Counted from the stretch's first letter, positions 46,205 to 56,824 are shown. The stretch: 64,000 nt of DNA from Acetobacterium woodii (GCA_016213825.1 JACQZP010000030.1:1-64000); one strand, 5' to 3'. The notes: generated from the letters alone by a model not told the origin. Numbers and translations: made by a program.

Positions 46205-47890
46205 ATGTTAATACTAATTGCGATTATTTTAGGTTTTTTAATTGGGAAAATACGTAGAGGAAGCCTGCGTGGCTTTAAAGTCAGAAAAATTTCCTTGTTA
46301 CCTGTAGGAATTTTAGGGTTGGTGTTACAAATTGCCTTGCATCTTTACATTTACACCGGTGGTATTGCGCTGATTGAACCCTATCTGGAGATAGTCAATT
46401 TTGCAAGTTACATCCTGATCTTAGTGATGCTGGTATTTAATCTGGACGATTTCTGGGTTATTTTAATGGCTGTTGGAATTACTTCCAATTTTGTGGTGAT
46501 TTTTATTAATGGTGGACACATGCCAGTTGCCCAGAGTGTTATCGATATTCTGCCCACCGCTTTTGGTGAGCAGATTACTCAAGGAACAAGTGCACTGTAC
46601 TCATTGATTCAACCGAATACGCTGTTGTGGTTCCTGGGCATTAATCTGCCGATTCCGGTACCATACGTTCCGATGATCATGAGTCTTTACGGATCGGTCG
46701 CCGGTGTAACGGTGGGCACCATCGTTACGCTAATTGGTTTAATTGGGTTTATTCAATATGTGATGAACAAAAAAGCCTCAATTATGACTGAGGAACGAAA
46801 TGATCGTGGCGAAGATGAGGGTATTTTTGGCGATGATGACGATAACGGCATCGACGGGGTATCGATTCAGAATAGCTATCAGGAAGGCTATGATGAGCCG
46901 GAAGATATTGAAGATTACTATCGCGATATGGCAGCTACCGGCGGTATTCGTGGTGATCGGGACGAAAATGCGACCATGGTTCTCCCCGAAACAGGATTTA
47001 ATACTGATGAAACAGTTGAAATAAAAGATAGCTATGAAACCAGACTTATTCCAGCAGCCCTGGAAGGGGTGGGTTCAGAAATTGGAACCGAAACGGAAGA
47101 GATTATTATCAGTAACAATAGTGCTCAGGAAACCCGGGTAATCGAAGAAATTGATGACGGCAGCACCAAAGTTATCAGCAATATCCAGGAAGTGGGAACC
47201 TATATCAAGGGCGAAAAAGAAATGGAAGCTGCTGATATGGAAGAGATCCTCAATAGTGATGATGCCGGATTCTTTACCAAGAAATATTATGAAGAAAAAC
47301 TGGCCGTTGAAAAAGAACGGCTAATTCTTCAAATGCGGGAAATGGAACTGAACAAGGTTGCCAAATCTCTCAGTGATCCCAACGGCGAACCCCACCCGGT
47401 CCCCGAATCGGATTTAAGAATCGTTGAAAGCTTTAAGTTAACCGATCTCGATCAGCCGTTTGTATTGCGCAGTGAGAAAAGCACCTTTGACAGTGGTTTA
47501 AAAAGCAAAGATGACGATGATGAAGAATATTCAGAAGATGAAATGCTAACTGTTTGGCAACGACTTAATCTGGAAGACGAAAAACGAAAAGCCGAGCGAC
47601 GCAAGCAACTGATGCGAGAAACCAGTCGTGAAGCTGAAACCCTAATGAGTGCTTCACCCCGGGATGATGTGGGGATTCCCTTAAAGGAAATTGAAGAAGT
47701 CACGGAGTCGGTGGTCGGGCGGGTCTACAAAAGTTCCGACGAAGACAAGGAAAAGATGCTGGCGAATATGGATGACGATGAACGGAAAAATTTTCAGGAA
47801 ACCGTCGACGAAAGAAAACGGGCGGGTTATGAATTGGTTGAATTAAAACTTGATGGCAAAGATGTGGCCTTCTGGCGCAAGAAAAAATAG
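46205..47890 (+). CDS. DUF5317 membrane protein with long acidic tail
   Basis: A 561-residue protein. The first 190 residues are the DUF5317 membrane domain, with about five hydrophobic segments and the conserved FINGGHMPVA near 100. The remaining 370 residues are cytoplasmic, strongly acidic and partly low-complexity (DDDDNGIDG, KDDDDEEYSEDE), with helical stretches near 360-385 and 440-480. The function of DUF5317 is unknown, and I do not recognise the tail. It is monocistronic, between a promoter and a terminator. Confidence 0.8.
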   Translation: MLILIAIILGFLIGKIRRGSLRGFKVRKISLLPVGILGLVLQIALHLYIYTGGIALIEPYLEIVNFASYILILVMLVFNLDDFWVILMAVGITSNFVVIFINGGHMPVAQSVIDILPTAFGEQITQGTSALYSLIQPNTLLWFLGINLPIPVPYVPMIMSLYGSVAGVTVGTIVTLIGLIGFIQYVMNKKASIMTEERNDRGEDEGIFGDDDDNGIDGVSIQNSYQEGYDEPEDIEDYYRDMAATGGIRGDRDENATMVLPETGFNTDETVEIKDSYETRLIPAALEGVGSEIGTETEEIIISNNSAQETRVIEEIDDGSTKVISNIQEVGTYIKGEKEMEAADMEEILNSDDAGFFTKKYYEEKLAVEKERLILQMREMELNKVAKSLSDPNGEPHPVPESDLRIVESFKLTDLDQPFVLRSEKSTFDSGLKSKDDDDEEYSEDEMLTVWQRLNLEDEKRKAERRKQLMRETSREAETLMSASPRDDVGIPLKEIEEVTESVVGRVYKSSDEDKEKMLANMDDDERKNFQETVDERKRAGYELVELKLDGKDVAFWRKKK

Positions 47891-47954
47891 TTTCAAATCA
47901 AATTTAATACAAGCATTTATTGCGGGTAATTAATTCGAATAAAAGAATAAATCT

Positions 47955-47986
47955 GGGGACTGTATAAAAAAATACAGTCCCTTTTC
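47955..47986 (+). terminator. Terminator before secA
   Basis: GGGACTGTAT pairs with ATACAGTCCC around a short A-rich loop, followed by TTTTC. Confidence 0.88.
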
Positions 47987-48073
47987 AATTATATAAAGTT
48001 TCATTAAAGAGATTATGTTATAATAAAGTTTAATGTATAAATATAGTGAAAAAGTTATGAAGGAGTGAACGTA

Positions 48074-50584
48074 TTGGGAATTTTAGATCAGATATTTGAT
48101 AGTAATAGAAAAGAATTGAAACGCATGCAAAAAAAGGTGGACCAGATTCTGGAACTCGACAGCCGTTTCGCGGCGATGAGTGATGATGAGTTAAAAGGTC
48201 AAACCCTTTTACTAAAAGAACGACTTACTCAGGGCGAAACCCTTGATGATTTATTGGTAGATGCCTTTGCTACTGTTCGTGAAACTGGCGCCCGGGTATT
48301 GGGAATGAAACATTTCCCGGTTCAGTTACTGGGCGGTATGGCACTGCATGAAGGTAATATTGCCGAAATGAAAACTGGGGAAGGTAAAACATTAGTATCT
48401 ACCCTGCCAGCTTATCTTAACGCGTTGGATGGTCGTGGTGTTTATATCGTCACCGTCAATGATTACCTGGCCAGACGTGACAGTGAGTGGATGGGCCAAA
48501 TTCACGAATTTCTGGGTCTGAAAGTCGGGCTGGTGGTTCACGGTTTATCATTTCAGGAAAAACAGAATGCCTATGCCTGTGATATCACCTATGGAACCAA
48601 TAACGAATTCGGTTTCGACTACCTGCGGGATAACATGGCATCTGCCAAAATTCAACAGGTTCAGCGGGAACTGAACTTTGCCATTATCGATGAAGTCGAT
48701 AGCGTTTTGGTGGATGAAGCCAGAACACCATTGATTATTTCCGGCAGCGGTGATAAGAGTACCAAACTCTACGCGTTGGCTAATAGTTTTGCAAAGGGCC
48801 TTAAGGCTGATGATTATATCAAAGACGAAAAAGCCAAATCTGTGATGTTATCTGACGAAGGGGTTATTAAAGCCGAAAATTATTTTAACCTGACCAACCT
48901 GGCAGATATGGAAAATATGGAAATTTCCCATCACATTAACCAGGCGCTTCATGCCAATACCCTGATGTTTAAAGATCGGGACTATGTGGTTAAGGATGGC
49001 GAAATCATCATCGTTGATGAGTTCACCGGACGTTTGATGCCCGGTCGCCGTTATTCCAATGGGCTTCACCAGGCTATTGAAGCCAAGGAAAATGTCAAAG
49101 TCAATCGTGAATCCAAAACTTTGGCAACCGTAACCTTCCAGAACTACTTTAGAATGTTTAATAAATTATCCGGGATGACTGGGACAGCTAAAACCGAAGA
49201 GGACGAATTCCAGACCATTTACAATCTCAATGTTCTCACCATTCCCACCAATAAACCACTGATCCGAGAAGACCTCAATGATTTGATTTATAAAAGTGAA
49301 CAGGGTAAGTTTCTGGCCGTTACCGAAGAGGTCAAACGACGCCATGCAACTGGACAGCCAATTCTGATTGGGACTATTTCAATTGAAAGATCAGAACTCC
49401 TCAGCGGTTATTTAAAACGCAATGGGGTTAAGCACAATGTCTTGAATGCCAAATTCCTCGAAAAAGAAGCTGAAATTGTTGCCAATGCGGGCCAAAAAGA
49501 TGCGGTTACGATTTCAACCAATATGGCTGGTCGTGGTACCGATATTGTTCTCGGCGAAGGCGTCATCGAATTAGGCGGACTTCATATTCTTGGGACCGAA
49601 CGTCATGAGAGTCGGCGAATCGATAATCAGCTCCGTGGTCGGGCTGGTCGTCAGGGCGATCCGGGTTCCTCTCAGTTTTTTGTCTCGCTGGAAGATGATC
49701 TGATGCGGGTGTTTGGATCTGAAAAAATCCAGGGCCTCGTTGAAACCATTGGACTGGACGAAGACACCCCGATTGAAAACAAAATGCTGACCAAAGGGAT
49801 TGAAAATTCCCAGAAACGGGTGGAAGGCCGAAACTTTGATATCCGGAAACACGTCCTCCAATATGATAATGTTATGAATCGTCAGCGTGAACTGATTTAT
49901 GAACAACGTCAACAAGTCATTGATGGTAAAGACATGGAAAATGAAATCTGGAGTATGACTGAAACGCTGGTCAATGCCTATGTCAACATGTTTACCGGAG
50001 ATGGACAATATTATGATGATTGGGATCTGGAAGGCTTACACAAGCATCTGGAAGCCAACGTTCTACCAAAGGAAATGGTATCCCTGCCTGAAAAACCGGA
50101 CAGTCGAGAAATTTTAGTTGAAACCATTTTAGGTGAATGCCGAAAAGTGCTGGAAGATAAAAAGGAGAAACTGGGTCTGGAACAGCTGCAGAATATTGAA
50201 CGGGTGATCCTGCTAAGAAGTGTCGATGCGGCCTGGATGGAACACATCGATAACATGGAACAGCTGAAGCAGGGGATTGGTCTGCGGGCCTATGGACAGA
50301 ATGATCCGGTCAAAGAGTACACCAAAGAAGGCTTTGACATGTTTGACGACATGATTATGCGAATTCAGGAAGATACCGTTAAATATCTTTTCAACCTGAA
50401 TATCCAAGTGGTTCCGGCCGAAGAGGAACAGGTAAAAGCCGTGGATTTCAGTCAGATGAAAACCAACGAAAATGAAATTGAAGGCAAACCAGCTGGCCCT
50501 GCCAGTGCCCAGAACAAGGTTGGCCGCAATGATCTGTGCCCCTGTGGCAGCGGAAAAAAATATAAGAAATGCTGTGGTGCATAA
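48074..50584 (+). CDS. secA: Protein translocase ATPase SecA
   Basis: SecA (836 residues) drives secreted proteins through SecYEG. Walker A is MKTGEGKTL near residue 101, the DEAD-like box is [11 protein letters not shown] near 208, and the motif NMAGRGTDI is near 481. The C-terminal SEC-C zinc site is [14 protein letters not shown] start at TTG 48074; the GTG at 48065 is part of the AAGGAGTG ribosome site. Confidence 0.97.
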   Translation: MGILDQIFDSNRKELKRMQKKVDQILELDSRFAAMSDDELKGQTLLLKERLTQGETLDDLLVDAFATVRETGARVLGMKHFPVQLLGGMALHEGNIAEMKTGEGKTLVSTLPAYLNALDGRGVYIVTVNDYLARRDSEWMGQIHEFLGLKVGLVVHGLSFQEKQNAYACDITYGTNNEFGFDYLRDNMASAKIQQVQRELNFAIIDEVDSVLVDEARTPLIISGSGDKSTKLYALANSFAKGLKADDYIKDEKAKSVMLSDEGVIKAENYFNLTNLADMENMEISHHINQALHANTLMFKDRDYVVKDGEIIIVDEFTGRLMPGRRYSNGLHQAIEAKENVKVNRESKTLATVTFQNYFRMFNKLSGMTGTAKTEEDEFQTIYNLNVLTIPTNKPLIREDLNDLIYKSEQGKFLAVTEEVKRRHATGQPILIGTISIERSELLSGYLKRNGVKHNVLNAKFLEKEAEIVANAGQKDAVTISTNMAGRGTDIVLGEGVIELGGLHILGTERHESRRIDNQLRGRAGRQGDPGSSQFFVSLEDDLMRVFGSEKIQGLVETIGLDEDTPIENKMLTKGIENSQKRVEGRNFDIRKHVLQYDNVMNRQRELIYEQRQQVIDGKDMENEIWSMTETLVNAYVNMFTGDGQYYDDWDLEGLHKHLEANVLPKEMVSLPEKPDSREILVETILGECRKVLEDKKEKLGLEQLQNIERVILLRSVDAAWMEHIDNMEQLKQGIGLRAYGQNDPVKEYTKEGFDMFDDMIMRIQEDTVKYLFNLNIQVVPAEEEQVKAVDFSQMKTNENEIEGKPAGPASAQNKVGRNDLCPCGSGKKYKKCCGA

Positions 50585-50586
50585 GG

Positions 50587-50825
50587 CATAATTGCGAAAG
50601 TGCCGTGAGCTTTGTGTCCAGTTTCGCACGAAACAATTTTTACACTGTACGGCGTACAGGCTACCGCCAGTTCGCCTACACGTTACAAAATTGTTTTCGC
50701 GAAGGTAATGAGCCACTCACAAGCTTGCTTGTGCCCGCGAACCAGAAGAAATTCGCAGAGCGATTTCTTCTGGTTGTGGAAACTGAACGCAAAGCAATCA
50801 TTGTTCAGTGTCTTAAATTCAGTAA
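50587..50825 (+). repeat. Mosaic palindromic repeat, copy C
   Basis: Same orientation and block order as copy A: left end (AATTGCGAAAGTGCCGTGAGC), M1 (with the centre changed to GTACAGGCTACCGCCAGTTC), a shortened M2, M3 (CCAGAAGAA hairpin) and the right part TTGTGGAAACTGAACGC. It starts immediately after the secA stop and its right terminal repeat has decayed. Confidence 0.82.
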
Positions 50826-50864
50826 GTGTTTAATAAAAGTTAAATAAGAAGGGGTGTGATATTG

Positions 50865-51957
50865 ATGATGGATTTGTATGAAGAAAAACAGATCATCAAT
50901 GCAATGGAAACGAAACTAAAGGAAATGGGGAATTCACTTTGACCTGCCACGGCTTGTCAAAGAAATGGAAGCGTTAGAAAAGAAAACCGAAAATCCCGAA
51001 TTCTGGAATGATCAGAAAAGTGCCCAGATCGTTTTAAAAGAATTGAAACTGATCAAAATAAAGGTTGATCATTATAATGAGCTGGCCGAAGGGCTGGACG
51101 ACATTATGGTCATGCTGGAGTTGGCCGAAGAAGGGGAATTGCTGGACGGGTTCAGCGCGTCGATTAAGGAACTTGACGAGAAACTCGACAATTTTCGGAC
51201 GGAGACCTTGCTTTCCGGTGAATTCGACAGCAACAATGCGATTATTTCGTTGCATCCTGGGGCTGGCGGAACCGAGTCCCAGGACTGGGCCTCAATGCTG
51301 CTGAGAATGTATACAAGGTGGGCGGAGAAGAAAAAATACAAGGTTAAAACCCTGGATTTACAGCCAGGTGATGTGGCCGGCATCAAAAGTGTCACCCTCC
51401 TGATTGAAGGGATCAATGCCTATGGCTATTTAAAAACCGAACGGGGCGTCCATCGCCTGGTGCGGATCTCACCTTTTGATTCATCCGGCCGTCGGCATAC
51501 CTCCTTTGCGTCACTGGATGTGATGCCTGAAGTGGATGAATCGGTAGAGATTGAAATCCTGCCGGAAGATATTCGGGTTGATACCTTCCGCTCCAGTGGA
51601 GCCGGGGGACAGCACGTTAATACCACCGACTCGGCCATCCGGATTACCCATCTAAAAACCGGGATTGTGGTTCAATGTCAAAACGAACGGTCCCAGCATC
51701 AAAACAAAGAGGTGGCCATGAACATGCTTAAAGGCAAGCTGGTGGAAATCATGGAACAGGAAAAAATGGATCACATTGAAGACATCAAGGGCGACTATAG
51801 CCAAATCGCCTGGGGCAGCCAAATCCGTTCCTATGTGTTCCATCCCTATAACATGGTTAAAGACCACCGCACCAATGTCGAAGTCGGCAATGTCGGCAGC
51901 GTCATGGATGGCGATCTGGACGGCTTCATGAACGCCTATCTCAATACCATGGTGTAA
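50865..51957 (+). CDS. prfB: Peptide chain release factor 2, with programmed +1 frameshift
   Basis: RF2 reads UGA and UAA stops. The first 25 codons (from ATG 50865, with AAGGGG upstream) end at an in-frame stop in CTT-TGA-C (50937-50943), the universal RF2 frameshift site; a +1 shift continues at GAC 50941 into a frame running to 51957. The main frame has the catalytic GGQ (SGAGGQHVN near 248) and the SPF stop-reading motif (ISPFDSSG). The site lets RF2 level control its own synthesis. The stimulatory GGGG is six bases from CTT, more than the usual three. Confidence 0.95.
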
Positions 51958-51994
51958 ATCTGCACGTCATAAATCAGCGAATAAATAACAAAAA

Positions 51995-52166
51995 TAGATA
52001 ATTGTGAAATTAAAAAAAGTCGAACAATGATTGCTTCGCTGTCAGTTTCCACAAACAATTTTGTAACGTGTAGGCGAACAGTACAAGAAAATGATGTACG
52101 CCCTAGTGTAAAAATTGTTTCGTGTAAACTGGCAGCGAAGCTCACGGCAGTTTAGCAATTACTTAA
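51995..52166 (-). repeat. Mosaic palindromic repeat, copy D (short, inverted)
   Basis: Read on the minus strand this copy has the left end (CTGCCGTGAGCTTCGC), M1 and the right part (GTGGAAACTGACAGCG...GTTCG), but M2 and M3 are missing. Partial terminal repeats remain (AGATAATTG and CAATTACTT). It fills the gap between prfB and the DUF39 gene. Confidence 0.8.
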
Positions 52167-52191
52167 ATAACAAGAATTGTTGGAGGGGAAA

Positions 52192-53358
52192 ATGGCAAAG
52201 ACCTATCAGGAAATCAACGAAAAAATCGCCAGAGGCGAGGCTGTGGTTGTCACAGCTGAAGAAGTCATCGATATTGTAAAAGAACGGGGCGTTAAAGAAG
52301 CTGCCGAATATGTGGACGTGGTCACAACCGCAACCTTCGGCCCGATGTGCTCATCCGGGGCGTTTCTTAATTTTGGACACTCCGATCCACCAATCCGAAT
52401 GGGAGAGATCACCATGAATGGGGTTGAAGCTTATGGCGGTCTGGCCGCGGTAGACACCTATTTGGGTGCGACGCAGCCGTCTCAGGATAAAGGCATCGAA
52501 TATGGCGGCGCCCATGTTATTCATGATCTGATTGCCGGCAAAGAGGTTCATCTGGTGGCCAAATCCCAGGGAACGGACTGCTATCCCAGAAAAGAGCTGG
52601 ATACCTGGGTAAAACTGGAAGATCTGAACGAAGCCTATTTGTTTAATCCGAGAAATGTCTATCAGAATTATAATGCGGCAATTAATGCTTCAAGTCACCG
52701 GATGTATACCTATATGGGGATTTTACAGCCCAATATGGGCAATATCACTTACAGTACCTCCGGCGAGCTAAGCCCCTTGCTTAATGATCCGCTGCTTAAA
52801 ACCATTGGTATGGGAACCCGGATCTTCTTTGGCGGGGCTCAGGGGCATGTCTCCTGGATGGGCACCCAATTTAATACCGCCTGTCCCCGGGATGACAAGG
52901 GCTATCCTCAGACCCCCGGTGCAACCCTGGCGTTAATTGGCAACATGAAAGAAATGAACCCCAAATACATTCGCGGAGCTGTCTATGAAGGTTACGGGAC
53001 CTCCATGTTTGTTGGCGTGGGTATTCCGATTCCGATTCTCAATGAAGAAATTATGGCCTTTGTCTCGGTGGAGAATAAGGATCTTTACACCAATGTCATT
53101 GACTACAGTGTTCCGAAGAAAGCCAAACCGAGTCTGAAAAAGGTCTCCTATGCCGAGCTTCGCAGCGGATCGGTAGATATTAATGGCAAAATTATCAAGA
53201 CTTCACCGCTGTCAAGTTTAAAAATGGCCCGAGAAATTGCAGAAGAACTCACCAACTGGATCAAAAAAGGCGAGTTTTTCCTTCAGGAACCGATTCAAAG
53301 CTTCCCCATGGGAAATGCCATTAAGGGGCTGGAAATCAAGGAAGGAGAATCCCGATGA
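52192..53358 (+). CDS. Homocysteine biosynthesis protein (DUF39/COG1900)
   Basis: A 388-residue protein of the DUF39 family, which with a NIL-ferredoxin partner is known from methanogens to convert aspartate semialdehyde and sulfide to homocysteine. Two cysteines in conserved settings are visible: C53 (GPMCSSGAF) and C130 (GTDCYPRKEL); I recall both being important in the archaeal enzyme. I start at ATG 52192 with TGGAGGGG upstream. The next gene overlaps its stop. Confidence 0.9.
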   Translation: MAKTYQEINEKIARGEAVVVTAEEVIDIVKERGVKEAAEYVDVVTTATFGPMCSSGAFLNFGHSDPPIRMGEITMNGVEAYGGLAAVDTYLGATQPSQDKGIEYGGAHVIHDLIAGKEVHLVAKSQGTDCYPRKELDTWVKLEDLNEAYLFNPRNVYQNYNAAINASSHRMYTYMGILQPNMGNITYSTSGELSPLLNDPLLKTIGMGTRIFFGGAQGHVSWMGTQFNTACPRDDKGYPQTPGATLALIGNMKEMNPKYIRGAVYEGYGTSMFVGVGIPIPILNEEIMAFVSVENKDLYTNVIDYSVPKKAKPSLKKVSYAELRSGSVDINGKIIKTSPLSSLKMAREIAEELTNWIKKGEFFLQEPIQSFPMGNAIKGLEIKEGESR

Positions 53359-53759
53359 TGACAAAAAAAATACTACTGTCTTTTCCTCAAAAGGCTACTG
53401 GTCAGCCAATGGCGATGGAATTAATCAAAACCTATCATCTGGACTTTAATATTCTGAAAGCCTATATTGATGACAATGTCAAAGGTACCCTCCTTTTGGA
53501 AATCAAAGGTGAGGAAGCGGACATCGAAGCCGGGATTGTCTTTTTACGGCAAAACCAGATCGGCGTTAAAGATATTCAGTCAATCGTTGAAGTTGATGAG
53601 AAAAAGTGTGTTTCCTGTGGTGCCTGTACTGCCGTCTGCGCCGTGGGAGCCCTTGAAATGACCGATGACTGGTCGTTGGTTCATCATGATGACAAATGTC
53701 TGGAATGTCTGCTGTGCGTAAAAGCCTGTCCGATGCGGGCCATTCACGCGATTATTTAG
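53355..53759 (+). CDS. NIL-domain ferredoxin
   Basis: A 134-residue protein. Residues 1-75 form the NIL domain (QPMAMELIKTYHLDFNIL, ADIEAGIVFLRQNQI), followed by two four-cysteine cluster motifs, CVSCGACTAVC and CLECLLCVKACP. It is the usual electron-carrying partner of the DUF39 homocysteine enzyme, and overlaps it by four bases. The start may be ATG 53355 or 53358. Confidence 0.92.
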   Translation: MMTKKILLSFPQKATGQPMAMELIKTYHLDFNILKAYIDDNVKGTLLLEIKGEEADIEAGIVFLRQNQIGVKDIQSIVEVDEKKCVSCGACTAVCAVGALEMTDDWSLVHHDDKCLECLLCVKACPMRAIHAII

Positions 53760-53760
53760 T

Positions 53761-54492
53761 ATGTTGTACGAAGCCCGAACTTATCGAAAGCAAATGAAAG
53801 CCGAGGACCTGGAATATTTCCAGGTCCTCGAATTCGAATCGGACCTTTTTATCGGGGTCGAACATCAGGCGATGTCAACCGATTTACCAAAAACTGTCGC
53901 CATTGAACTAAAAAAATTGCGACAAGCGATTGTTGACTACAATCAGACCCATCCGGGTTTTATAGCGTCCCTGATCCCGCTGGAATTGGATCGGCTTGCA
54001 GCGCCGATCGTTGCTGATATGCTGGAGGTCAGTAAAATAGCTGGGGTGGGACCGATGGCCGCAGTGGCTGGGACGGTATCCAAATATATCGGCCGTTTGT
54101 TGGAAGTATCCTCTTCAGAAATTATCGTCGAAAATGGTGGAGATTTATTGATCAAAACCAGCAAAGAACGGCGCATTGCTATTCACACCGGCAATCCCCG
54201 CTTTTCAGACCTGGGAATAAAAATAAAACCTCGAGTAAAGCCGCTGGGCATCTGCACTTCCTCTGGAGTCATGGGACATTCGCTGAGCTTTGGTAATGCC
54301 GATGCGGTGACGATCCTTAGTGAAAATATTCCGCTGTCTGATGCTGTAGCGACCGGACTGGGAAATCGCATCAAAAAACCGGCTGATGTCGAAAAAGGAT
54401 TGGCCTGGGTGAGAAATATCCCCGGGGTATTGGGTGTATTAGTTATCATCGAAGATCAGCTGGGAGCCTGGGGAGAAATTGAATTGTGCTGA
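53761..54492 (+). CDS. UPF0280/COG2122 ApbE-like protein
   Basis: A 243-residue protein of the UPF0280 family, related to the flavin transferase ApbE. Family marks are GVGPMAAVAGTVS near 96, ENGGDLLIK near 125 and CTSSGVMGHSLSFGNADAV near 164. It begins one base after the ferredoxin gene. In methanogens this family is the third partner linked to the DUF39 pathway, so the trio here is complete. Confidence 0.92.
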   Translation: MLYEARTYRKQMKAEDLEYFQVLEFESDLFIGVEHQAMSTDLPKTVAIELKKLRQAIVDYNQTHPGFIASLIPLELDRLAAPIVADMLEVSKIAGVGPMAAVAGTVSKYIGRLLEVSSSEIIVENGGDLLIKTSKERRIAIHTGNPRFSDLGIKIKPRVKPLGICTSSGVMGHSLSFGNADAVTILSENIPLSDAVATGLGNRIKKPADVEKGLAWVRNIPGVLGVLVIIEDQLGAWGEIELC

Positions 54493-54553
54493 CCATGAAC
54501 TGATATTTCAACAGGGAAAAGCATTTTAATCATTCAGTATTGTGTTGATATTT

Positions 54554-55204
54554 TTAATGATCTTCAAACACATATTCATAATCGGTTATGGCAGAAAATC
54601 GCCGATCATGGGTGCTGACAATAACGGCCGTGCCATCGTCACAGAGGTTTTTGAAAATTTCCAGAATGTTTTCGCCATTACGGGGATCAAGGTTACAGGT
54701 CGGTTCGTCGGCAACAATCAGTTTTGGTTGGTTCAGCAATGCTCTGGCAATGGCGACCCGTTTTGTTTCGCCGCCGGATAATTGAGATGGATAGGAAGCT
54801 AACAACTTTTCAATTCCCAGCGATTGAGCCAGCTGGATAATTCTTTCATGCGGTACATCTTCATGATGATGTATCGCATGAACCAGAGCGATGTTATCCC
54901 TGACACTAAGGCTATGTAAAAGTCCATCCCCTTGCATAATATAAGCAATATCCTGATTTAAATAGGCAGCCAGCCGGTTGGTTGACATATCAAAGACATT
55001 TTCACCGTCAAAGGCGACTATTCCCGCATCAGGAGTGAGCATTCCCGTCATCAGATTAAGCAAGGTGCTCTTCCCACAGCCCGAATGTCCGGAAATGCTG
55101 ATAAATTGCCCCGCTTCAGCAGTCAGATTGACATCTTTCACTGGAAAAAAGGGAGCACCATTGCGAGTGAAGCTTTTGGTGAGGTTTTGTATTTCAAGTA
55201 ACAT
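54554..55204 (-). CDS. ABC transporter ATPase (LolD/MacB type)
   Basis: A 216-residue ATPase with Walker A GHSGCGKST, signature LSGGETKR and Walker B LIVADEPTCNLD. It overlaps the downstream-lying permease gene by one base and belongs with it. The neighbouring permease is of the FtsX type, so this pair is a small exporter or mechanotransmission unit rather than an importer. No substrate can be named. Confidence 0.93.
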   Translation of the reverse strand: MLLEIQNLTKSFTRNGAPFFPVKDVNLTAEAGQFISISGHSGCGKSTLLNLMTGMLTPDAGIVAFDGENVFDMSTNRLAAYLNQDIAYIMQGDGLLHSLSVRDNIALVHAIHHHEDVPHERIIQLAQSLGIEKLLASYPSQLSGGETKRVAIARALLNQPKLIVADEPTCNLDPRNGENILEIFKNLCDDGTAVIVSTHDRRFSAITDYEYVFEDH

Positions 55205-56406
55205 TATTCGGTCTCCTTAACTAATTCACTGCCATCACAGGCCAGCAGCCGTTTTGTAGCAAAGCTGGCGGACACAATTCCCATGGACACCGAAATAGCC
55301 AGGATTTTAATAATCAGACCGACAATTGCCCCAAATTCAGGCAACAAATAGGGTAGCCCCAGTTTTTGACTAATCGCGATACTAAAGGGAAACACGATGA
55401 TCGAAGCAACTAGAATACCAAGGATGGCCCCAAGTACCGTAATGATGATGGCCTCGGACACAATGATCTGAAAAATCTGTCGGCGGCGGATGCCAATGGA
55501 GAGCAAAATACCAAACTCCTTTTTTCGTTCATTGATCGAGATACAGAACAAAATGATCAGTGCAGCAGCACTCGAAAGAAATGAAACAAACGTTGTAAAT
55601 TTTTCGAAGACTTTAAAATTCTCAATACTGTCGGCAATCGAGTGTGTCATCGACTCGGTGGTAAAAACGCTGACATTATTTCCTCTTAATACATCTTCTA
55701 TATCCCGGGAAACTTTAGACAGCTTATTGTTACCAACATCCACAACCACTGTTGAGATAATATCATCAACCTGAGTTAAATCTTTGTTTTTGACAATGTT
55801 TGGCGAAGTCAATATTTTTTTGGCATCTTCAAAGGTTAAAAATACGGTGTTATCGTAACCCATTCCGGTGCGCTCCATGACGCCGGCCACTTTAAATTTA
55901 ATGCCGTAAAAGGTAATATCATCACCAACTTGTTTAGTAACGGCGCTCCCCACCACCACCGAACCGGTGGGCAGAGCATTATGAATCTGGTTGTTTAACC
56001 AGGGCTGAATCACAAAGTCAGTTTTGGGATCAAAGGCAATTAGCTGTAAGGCACTTTCACAGCAGGATGCGGATAAGGTCGCCAGATATAGCTGGGGGGA
56101 TGTTTTTTCAACACCTTCCACTGCCTTAATCTTGTCTTCAATCCCGGCATCAAAATAGGTGGTGCAGGGAGTTCCCTGAAATAGTGATTTCTGGACAGCT
56201 TCTTCAGCCTGATCCGAAACTACCATGATGTCAGCCCCAAATCGGTTGACCACACTGGTTAAACCATTTTCAGTACTATCGGAAATGATGGACACCGTAA
56301 ACATGGTAAAAGAAAGCAGCATCACAAAAAAGACCATGGTTGAGGTTCGATAAATGCGATATCTCAGATTTTTTTGGGCAATTTTAAACAAGCTTTGCCT
56401 GGTCAT
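55204..56406 (-). CDS. FtsX-type ABC transporter permease
   Basis: A 400-residue permease with one N-terminal membrane segment (about 21-42), a large outside domain (MacB-PCD type, about 45-270), and three membrane segments at about 275-297, 320-350 and 362-390. The outside domain has a CC pair (ASCCESA) near residue 112. It is coupled to the ATPase gene and overlaps the DUF4418 gene by 23 bases. Confidence 0.9.
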   Translation of the reverse strand: MTRQSLFKIAQKNLRYRIYRTSTMVFFVMLLSFTMFTVSIISDSTENGLTSVVNRFGADIMVVSDQAEEAVQKSLFQGTPCTTYFDAGIEDKIKAVEGVEKTSPQLYLATLSASCCESALQLIAFDPKTDFVIQPWLNNQIHNALPTGSVVVGSAVTKQVGDDITFYGIKFKVAGVMERTGMGYDNTVFLTFEDAKKILTSPNIVKNKDLTQVDDIISTVVVDVGNNKLSKVSRDIEDVLRGNNVSVFTTESMTHSIADSIENFKVFEKFTTFVSFLSSAAALIILFCISINERKKEFGILLSIGIRRRQIFQIIVSEAIIITVLGAILGILVASIIVFPFSIAISQKLGLPYLLPEFGAIVGLIIKILAISVSMGIVSASFATKRLLACDGSELVKETE

Positions 56407-56824
56407 TAGTTGGTTTCAGCTTTCTGGCGTTGAATAGTAAGACAAGGTTGACGATGGTGACAACAATAAAAATTCCTGAGATGACGTAGATGGCCGGCAA
56501 GGTCAAAGCCCGGCAAGGCATGGTTTCCATCCCGCAGGCGCCAATGATAATGCCGGGAATCAGAAATGCGAAAATCGCTGAGATGATGCCGGCAATGCTG
56601 GCAATAATTCGATAGATATCGGTCTTAATAAAGAAATTTACAATACCAATAATGCCGACAACAATGCCGATCCCGAAAAGCACATTTAAGGACTGGGTAC
56701 ACTTCATCATCATGGCCGGGTCACAGCCCGGGTACAGGGTTTTCGGACCGACAGTCAGTGCCAGAGCGTAAATAATAAAACTAATTCCGGTGATAAGTGC
56801 TGTTTTTGAAACTTTTTTTTCCAC
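56384..56824 (-). CDS. DUF4418 membrane protein
   Basis: A 146-residue protein with four hydrophobic segments and two cysteine pairs on the outer side (YPGCDPAMMMKC near 34 and GACGMETMPC near 95), as in DUF4418. I start at GTG 56824 because AAAGAGGA stands seven bases before it; the ATG at 56860 has no site. It is translated first in the operon with the FtsX-type ABC pair; its function is unknown. Confidence 0.85.
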   Translation of the reverse strand: MEKKVSKTALITGISFIIYALALTVGPKTLYPGCDPAMMMKCTQSLNVLFGIGIVVGIIGIVNFFIKTDIYRIIASIAGIISAIFAFLIPGIIIGACGMETMPCRALTLPAIYVISGIFIVVTIVNLVLLFNARKLKPTNDQAKLV

